From Effrenium voratum (lineage: Eukaryota > Sar > Dinophyceae > Suessiales > Symbiodiniaceae), in NCBI GenBank assembly GCA_963377175.1, contig CAUJNA010003749.1:112397-176396 (forward strand): a stretch of DNA of 64,000 nt, written 5' to 3'. The notes under the pieces were generated by a model that was not told the origin of the DNA, did no database searches, and saw only the letters and a program-made list of their open reading frames with translations. Made by a program: the position numbers and the translations under genes. This document shows, piece after piece, positions 59,023 to 64,000 of this stretch. Within the stretch, counting starts at the first letter, position 1. Every line of letters begins with the position of its first letter.

Positions 59023-62000
59023 ATGGTAGTGGTAGGAGTAGTAGTAGTAGTGGTGTAGTAGTAGTAGTAGTAGTAGTAGTAGCAGAAGAAGTAGGCGTAG
59101 TTGGCAGCAGCCTCGCCAGCCGTAGTGGTGGTAGCGCAGTATCAGTAGTATGGGTAGCGCTGGTGGTTGCTGTTGTGGAGCAGTATGCAACACAAGAAGT
59201 AAAAAAACATTAGCATCTAGCAGCATGCGTTTTGAAGGGGTATGACTAGGAGGTGATTCGGGGTATGATTCGGGGGTATGATTTGCCAAGGTCCCAGCTT
59301 CTGCCTGTTGAAGCAGCTTAACACAACCAAAAATGACAAACCCAGATATACAGCCCTGCTGCAGCGCAAATTGCATTTTGATTGTTGTAAACAGCAAAAC
59401 GGTAAACACCCACCGACCTGTCAATTGACCCAAAGCTTTCCCGATATTGGCTGCCGAATTCCCACACCTCCACCCTTGAGTTCTGATGGAAACCCAGCAA
59501 CTTGATGTGGCTTGAAACTCAAATGTCTGCCATTGCCCCATCTACTTTGCGCGCCATATGTCAGTATGAATTATGTTCTTCTTTGCTGTTTCTTTGGGGG
59601 GGGGGTGGAGAAATGTACCATTTACTTTGGTCAGAATCACTCCGAGAACATCCGATGACTCGCGATTCTTAGAAATACCGTCCCCCCATGTCTTTTGCAA
59701 ACCAACAGTGGACTACCCAGTGTAGGAAACCCTCTCGGCAAGTGGTCACTAAATGTCAATGGTCAAAACTCGGCGTGATTCCTTTAGAAATCCTTCTGAT
59801 TCTCATTCCCCCTTGGGAGGTCCATGACCAGCCCTATAATCATTTTGCGAGTGACAAAATGGCAGACATCCGAGTTCTATGTTCATTCCGATTTTGAGAA
59901 GCAATCAGACCGTTCGCAGACAATTCGATGGGAACCGATCCCGAGGCTTCCACCCACCAGCGTCGCGAAGGACACGAAGGTGCTCCAGGCTTGTTGGTTC
60001 GCCGCGCAGTCCTAGCGCCGCCGCCAACCCGCGCGAATTGGGAGAACTGACCTTGTTGTATACTCTTTTTTTTTAAAGATAAGAAATCAGACCCCATGGC
60101 AACGGTTTTCTTTTGGCTTCCTTGAAACCAAGGCGGATTTCTTCTTGGGGCGTGTTTGTTTGTGTGTGTGTGTGTTTCGTTGAGAATCTTCAGGCTGTTC
60201 CTGGTTTGATGGAAAACCAAAAGGAAGATGAACCATTTGTCGGGTTTTCTGATTTTGAGACACACACACACAGACCCATTTCAAAATGATGCGTTGACAT
60301 AGGGGTCTGGTGTTGGGGGGGTGGGGTTGGACCCCCCGATTTTCTGCAGAAATTGGGCGGTGGCCCAACCCCATTTTTCATTAGAAAACGGCGGGCCGAC
60401 CCCATCTTCATAAAACATGCTCAATGTAGAAAATGGGGGGGGGGGGGGCAACCTTAGTCCGATGTGGCGCTGGGCCGACCCCCAATAAAAGAACATGGGG
60501 GGCCCAACCTCACCATGAAAAAAACGGTAACGGAAGCGTGAGAAAAAGAACAGGGGACATCAATTTCAAACTTGGTAACTGTGGCGACACCCGCAGAAAG
60601 GGAACCTTAAAGCTCCCATCATGTTTCTTGGTGGGGTACCCCATGTCTGAGTCTCGGCTCAAGATGATTCTGAGATGGCAAGCCCAAGATTGGATGGCTT
60701 GTGGCTGGATTGAAGTGGCCTGGACCCTCAAACAGCAAACAATTATTTGTAGTTCTGTACTTGGCGTGTTTTCTTATTGCACGAAAGAAGCGCTTCTATG
60801 CCATTTGAGCCGCAGCATGGGCTTTTCTTTCTGGCTTCTTTTCCAACCAGCTGGCACCCAAATAGCCGCTCTTTTAGAAAATGGGGTCTTCCAACTCGGA
60901 TTCTTTTAGAAACTGGGATCAACCAATCCAGACCGATACATTTCTATTTTTAGAAAATGCTGGGGGCCAACCCCACCATGGGAGGTGACATCCTTAGAAA
61001 ACATAACCCCAAACTGGGCTCAACCCCCCCCATTCTCTAAATTGATGTCGAACGTGAGTCGTTGACTTTACCTTTGGCCGCAATTGGGTCCTAGGCTTTT
61101 GGCAGAAGGATTCTCAAAACGATCTTTTGGGATGGTTTCCCTTGAAACCACTTCAGAGGTTGAGTTTGAGGACGTCCCATCTAGGTTGACACTTGGGAAT
61201 GCATGGGATTTTCTTTTTTGTGTTTTGAAAGAGTAACAATGGTAACGGAAACCGAAATTCATTTTGACCATCCTCTTGGTATATATCTGAACGGGTGTTG
61301 GGGGGTCGCACAGGAAACCAAGGTTAAAATGCAAATGGCCAAAAAGGGAAAGGGTACTGTCAGGGTGAAAGATTCATGAAATAATTGCCTGCAATGCGCA
61401 ATGGGTGGACAACCAATGATGGTGCACAAATGAGTTGCACTAATGGAGCAACTTTGGACCACGTCAATGTTCCTGGAGCGATCCAGTTGCCATCTCTTTT
61501 TTCTTCTTCTAGCAACTGGGACTCTTTGGGGTAAAGTGTCTGGTCAAAAAGAGCAGCAACTTGGCTATCTAGGTTGCCGCCGAGTGATGATCTACCTTCC
61601 AGACGCTTTCTAAGCAACGGCCATTGCACCACGCTCTGGGTGAATGGGGACGCCCCATTGTGAAGCAGGGACCACCACCTCCCGAAGGACGTTTCGATTG
61701 GCCGGTTGGAATGGTCAACATCCGCATTGTGGAGCCGCCTTTAATCCATTATGCATCCTTTTAATCCCATCCAATTGAATCCTATGGTCCCAGAATACAC
61801 CATTCCCCAAATAACGAACTCAATTGGCTCAATTCATCAGGTATTCCATAGGTTTCGAGCGATTCCACCGATTTGGGGGGCATCGAGCGAGCCAACGCCA
61901 TGGTGCAGGTCGGGCGCCTTCTTTCAGGTTTTGGAATGCAACGAAAACCAGGAAGTAGGTCCCCTTGAGGGCTGCGATTCACACGTTCTTTTCAGGTTTA

Positions 62001-62237
62001 GCGTGAGGCGTGGGTAGAAAGTAGGTCTCAGCTTCAGTGTGAGGCATGGATGAGGGCTCTCTTTTCTTTCCTAGCCCCAGGTGGCTTTATCACCAGCCCC
62101 GTGAGGCCCCCCGATGAAAAACCGCCGCTCCTCCCAGGTGATGACCCCACACATCAGCAGCAACCCAAAGCCACAGAGCGCGGTGACCACGGGGGGGATG
62201 TGCAAAATCGAGGAAGATGCCCACAAAGCCACCATGC
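52412..62237 (-). CDS. DASS/SLC13-family transporter gene, C-terminal half (multi-exon span)
   Basis: Span of ten exons listed separately. Joined, they give a continuous membrane protein matching the second half of the divalent-anion:Na+ symporter family (Na_sulph_symp), most like plastid 2-oxoglutarate/malate translocators: a GLLLMCGVITWE helix, AWSTFVSFATLVGLAEML, the HYVFAS motif, GTPP then SNLFATLTPYA, and a WW-containing C-terminus followed by TGA. Such proteins exchange dicarboxylates across a membrane. Almost every junction is in phase, with GC, GT or GA donors. The N-terminal half is not in view. Substrate and compartment cannot be read from this part. Confidence 0.8.
52782..52836 (-). 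CDS. Transporter exon: last transmembrane helix
   Basis: 55 bases, acceptor AGCGAG, donor TCCG|GC. The peptide AGLVYMVAYYVQWLLVGS is a hydrophobic helix that continues EWYK from the previous exon and leads into G-AVWW, aligning with the last helix of DASS carriers. Confidence 0.75.
53321..53383 (-). CDS. Transporter exon: FAGQYITGPEWYK
   Basis: 63 bases (21 codons), acceptor AGCGAG, donor TACAAG|GC. The peptide SAQSAVLFAGQYITGPEWYK matches the loop after the LTPY motif in DASS proteins (GxxxVxxGAGYVxxxxWWK). The open frame extends further both ways, but alignment and AG|GC sites fix these edges. Confidence 0.78.
54620..54694 (-). CDS. Transporter exon: GTPP and SNLFATLTPY
   Basis: 75 bases, acceptor GGTTGAG, donor CCATAC|GC. 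The peptide TGTPPIPAVFALAF then ASNLFATLTPY carries the GxPP and SNLxxxLTxY signature of the second ion/substrate hairpin of DASS carriers. This is the strongest single diagnostic exon of the gene. Confidence 0.82.
55379..55429 (-). CDS. Transporter exon: VAHVSALYQPFLVML
   Basis: 51 bases, acceptor CGGCGGAG, donor GCGCGG|GC. The peptide VAHVSALYQPFLVMLAR continues HYVFASQ and matches the AHxxALYxxFLxVxxAxG helix of DASS carriers. Phase 0 on both sides. Confidence 0.78.
55879..55941 (-). CDS. Transporter exon: HYVFAS motif
   Basis: 63 bases, acceptor TCGCCAG, donor TCCCAG|GC. The peptide VPAFLAILTAYWLIHYVFAS is a transmembrane helix ending in the [SI]HYxFAS motif of DASS carriers, just before the second helical hairpin. 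Confidence 0.8.
56460..56760 (+). other. T/G-rich, C-poor intron segment
   Basis: About 300 bases of the plus strand rich in GGGTT, GGTTT and GTGTGG with few C. No repeat period and no exon on either strand. Confidence 0.5.
57240..57395 (+). repeat. A-rich microsatellite (AAT/AAAT)
   Basis: (AAT)n then (AAAT)n with CA and A runs, in a transporter intron. Confidence 0.9.
57468..57533 (-). CDS. Transporter exon: WLSSLVTSKITAAGL
   Basis: 66 bases, acceptor GCGTCAG, donor ACTGAG|GC. The peptide PAMLRWLSSLVTSKITAAGLT is in register with the WFxxxVxxxxxxxGL segment of plastid dicarboxylate translocators and joins the HYVFAS helix in phase 0. Three residues longer at its start than the usual alignment, so the acceptor may differ. 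Confidence 0.62.
57832..57863 (-). CDS. Transporter exon: GLAEMLKSLGI (32 bases)
   Basis: Acceptor GCCTTAG, donor GGCATC|GT. The peptide LAEMLKSLGI directly continues FATLVG from 59,954, and the joined 16 residues align without gaps with FxxLxxMAxxLxxxGL of DASS carriers. Its first two bases complete a Gly codon. Preceded by a C-rich tract on this strand. Confidence 0.7.
58720..59100 (+). repeat. (AGT/AGC)n trinucleotide repeat
   Basis: About 380 bases of AGT with AGC interruptions in a transporter intron. Reading frames of poly-Val, poly-Ser or (minus) poly-Tyr, including a 358-codon ORF, are shadows. Confidence 0.95.
59954..60011 (-). CDS. Transporter exon: AWSTFVSFATLV
   Basis: 58 bases, acceptor GGCGCTAG, donor GTGG|GT. 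The peptide DCAANQQAWSTFVSFATLV aligns with the AWDTLTWFAALI segment that follows the TWxE motif in plastid dicarboxylate translocators. GC-rich against AT-rich intron. Confidence 0.75.
60012..62130. other. Transporter intron
   Basis: No exon recognised. 60,300-60,500 and 60,950-61,030 repeat GGGCCGACCCC or GGCCAACCCCACCAT and ATTTTCTGAAAT-like words, a loose GGGG(T/C)GGCCCAACCCC repeat. A G12 run lies near 60,440. Confidence 0.4.
62131..62237 (-). CDS. Transporter exon: helix ending GVITWE
   Basis: 107 bases, acceptor CAACAAG, GA donor TGGGAG|GA. The peptide MVALWASSSILHIPPVV then TALCGFGLLLMCGVITWE is a hydrophobic helix with the VxTWxE end seen in DASS carriers at mid-protein. The ATG inside is probably not the start, since the N-terminal half of the family precedes this point. 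Confidence 0.75.
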
Positions 62238-62631
62238 CTTGTTGGGGTCTCATGGTGTTTTTCGTTTTTAGGATTACCTTCCATGAGATTACCCATGAGA
62301 TTGGCTTCCATGAGACTCATGGTGTTTTTAGGAACCATGGTGCTTATTCCCAACCATGAGATTACCTTCCTAGGCAATCCAAAAAATAGTGCCCCGACCC
62401 GAAACCAGGGACAGGCTCCGTAGAAAAGAATCGGAAGCATGTCGGAGAAAAGGATTTGCCACTTAAAGGAACCCACCAAAAAGAGGAAGGGAAAAGGATG
62501 ACACTGAACAGCTGGGGAGGCTAGGAGGAGGTCAACACATGCACCTGCTTTGAAAGTCCTCAAAATTTTCTCACTTGCTCGTTGTGGCAAGTGGCCATCA
62601 CTGCCAAGGTTGGCTTCCCCTGTGCCTTGTG

Positions 62632-62710
62632 TTAGGGTTTGGGCTTTTTAGGGCTTAGGGATTCTTAGGGATTAGGGTTTAGGGTTTGGGATTTTTAGGG
62701 TTTAGGGTTT
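62632..62710 (+). repeat. Interstitial TTTAGGG telomere-like block
   Basis: GGGTTTAGGGTTTGGG-type repeats with interruptions. TTTAGGG is the telomere repeat reported for dinoflagellates and plants. A smaller patch (GGGTTTCGGGTTTAGGGTT) is at 55,717-55,735. Confidence 0.8.
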
Positions 62711-62850
62711 ATGGATGGATGATGGTGGATGATGGATGGAGGTTGGACGGATGGATGATGATGGGATGGAATGGATGGATGGGTGGAGTTGGATGGAGGG
62801 ATGGATGGGTGGATGGATGGGTGGATGGATGTGTGGATGGATGGGTAATG
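62711..62850 (+). repeat. (ATGG)n microsatellite
   Basis: Degenerate ATGG/GATG repeats directly following the telomere-like block. Confidence 0.9.
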
Positions 62851-63018
62851 TCAGGAGGCGAGTCAACCACGTTGTCAAGGCAGTTGGGGTTCGAAAGATG
62901 AGAATGCTACAGGTCACGTGCCGGACCTCATGTGCAATGGTGCGCGTGCAGCAAGCTATCTATAAGACAGATCCAGGGCAGTCTGCAGAAAACGAATATC
63001 CATGACTAGCGTAGTCCA

Positions 63019-63997
63019 TCACCAAACTGCAACCAGTAATACTTGCAGCATCAAATAATCATTGTCCACCAAATACCTGCATCTCCAGAATAGTAGTCGC
63101 CGATGACGATTCTGTACGGAAACAAGAAAACATTCTGTGGTGACAAATGCAAGTCTCATGCAAATACTTTTGGATTGCCCAGGGTACCGTGCACGACGAG
63201 AACCACAAGGGCTGGCCATGATACCATGCACGATGAGTATCATGATCCCATTGTGTAAAAATGCAAATCCCAGTTGATCCCCCACATAGAAGAAATCGTA
63301 ATGGAAATGCTTGATCATCAGTGTGATGATTCTGCGATGGCCTTTCTGCTCGTGGAGCCACCGGAACCTTTCTAGCAGAGAGTGTGGTGTCTCCTCGGTC
63401 GGATTGATCTTCTCGATGTAACGCGAGGGCAGCTGTATATTGCGAGTAAAGCACCACTGGATAAGAGGAGTGTCAACCTCTTTGACGCTTTGAACGCAAA
63501 TGATGGCACCAAGTTCAATTTTCAAGAACTTGCGTCCAATGAGCAGATATCTGTTCGGTAGAAGGTCATGTAGTCGCAATTGAGGCCAAGGGCAATGCAT
63601 CGGAATATCGTGTCGCTGACGAAGGCAATGTTCTTCTGGTGGCTGACACCCCTGAACTGCTCTGCTTTGATACCAAGTATATGCAGGCGGTCCAAATTCG
63701 ATACATAATGTGTAGCCCTTTCAGCTTCAGGAACCAAAAGAACATCTCTTCGTCCCTGTGGCTCGCGCTTTTGAACCTCACATTTCTAAATTTAGGAGCG
63801 GCAGCGACTTCGTCATAGGTAGGCGGGATTGGAATGTTCTGTTCGTCGACCTCGTTGGAAATCCAATCGTCCCTCCCATTGATTGCGATGTAGGCAAACG
63901 CTGTGTACTCAATGTGCTGCCAATAGGGAAAACTTGTGTCTCTGTTCTGCATGTTCATGACCTCCAAATCTAATTCCTTTGGCAGCGTGCGGGTCAT
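63019..63997 (-). pseudogene. Frameshifted, intron-free reading frame of unknown family
   Basis: Three minus frames take over from one another: ATG at 63,997 to about 63,735; then to about 63,560; then to about 63,200. They give a protein-like sequence with PPTYDEV, LDRLHILGIKAEQFRG, RYLLIGRKFLKIELG and HYDFFYVGDQLGFAFLHN. Further fragments (FLFPYRIVIGDYYSG in another frame) continue to about 63,050. At least two single-base-type shifts break it, near TTCTTTTGG at 63,730-63,737 and between 63,545 and 63,580. It has no introns and ordinary GC3, unlike the host exons. It may be a decayed insertion of foreign or retrocopied origin. I do not recognise the family. Confidence 0.5.
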
Positions 63998-64000
63998 ACA

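Noticed and set aside
58465..59541. 358-codon minus ORF with poly-Tyr and 180-codon plus ORF with poly-Val
   Set aside because: Shadows of an (AGT)n repeat in an intron.
1..64000. Bacterial or organelle DNA
   Set aside because: No long ORFs with ribosome binding sites, no operons, no rRNA; spliced eukaryotic exons and satellites instead.

Overview
The window looks like nuclear DNA of a dinoflagellate. Short GC-rich coding islands of 21 to about 130 bases sit in long AT-richer introns. Introns close with AG but often open with GC or GA instead of GT, and exon-intron boundaries often carry a shared AG|G repeat. Tandem arrays fill much of the introns, and a block of TTTAGGG-like telomeric motif lies near 62.7 kb. 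These are known dinoflagellate traits. The species is not determined. No long intact ORF is a convincing gene; the long ORFs are repeat shadows.

Two genes can be reconstructed exon by exon, both on the minus strand in the same head-to-tail direction. (1) 62.2 to 52.4 kb: the C-terminal half of a DASS/SLC13-type (Na_sulph_symp, plastid dicarboxylate-translocator-like) membrane transporter, ten phase-compatible exons ending at a TGA at 52,412. Its 5' half is upstream or not recognised. (2) 42.2 kb to the left edge: a cyclic-nucleotide-dependent protein kinase of the alveolate PKG type. Four successive cyclic-nucleotide-binding domains (CNBD-1 40.9-31.1 kb, CNBD-2 29.4-23.0 kb, CNBD-3 21.9-11.5 kb, CNBD-4 5.5-2.1 kb) are followed by the glycine loop of the kinase domain at bases 1-84; the rest of the kinase lies outside the window. 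Only CNBD-4 keeps both the FGE and the Arg of the phosphate-binding cassette.

The introns hold the spectacular structure: a 4-kb purine-rich array (6.1-10.15 kb), a ~109-bp array (14.3-16.2 kb), a 61-bp satellite (16.5-19.15 kb) and a diverged relative of it (33.74-35.37 kb), 32-bp and 37-bp minisatellites (24.8-25.1 and 25.7-27.0 kb), 15-bp and 14-bp repeats (33.3 and 35.4-35.8 kb), an array carrying a 21-bp palindrome per unit (36.3-38.0 kb), and large microsatellites (48.6-49.9, 57.2, 58.7-59.1, 62.7-62.85 kb). Short elements with terminal inverted repeats (42.45 and 47.35 kb) and a recurring TTTAAAGGGAAACC-like core look like small mobile or introner-like elements.

At the right edge (63.0-64.0 kb) is a frameshifted, intron-free reading frame of different base composition and unknown family. 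Between the two genes (52.1-43.5 kb) a few exon-like islands on the minus strand could be the kinase 5' end or a third gene. Exon calls come from reading translations, splice signals and phase by eye; no database search or transcript was available.
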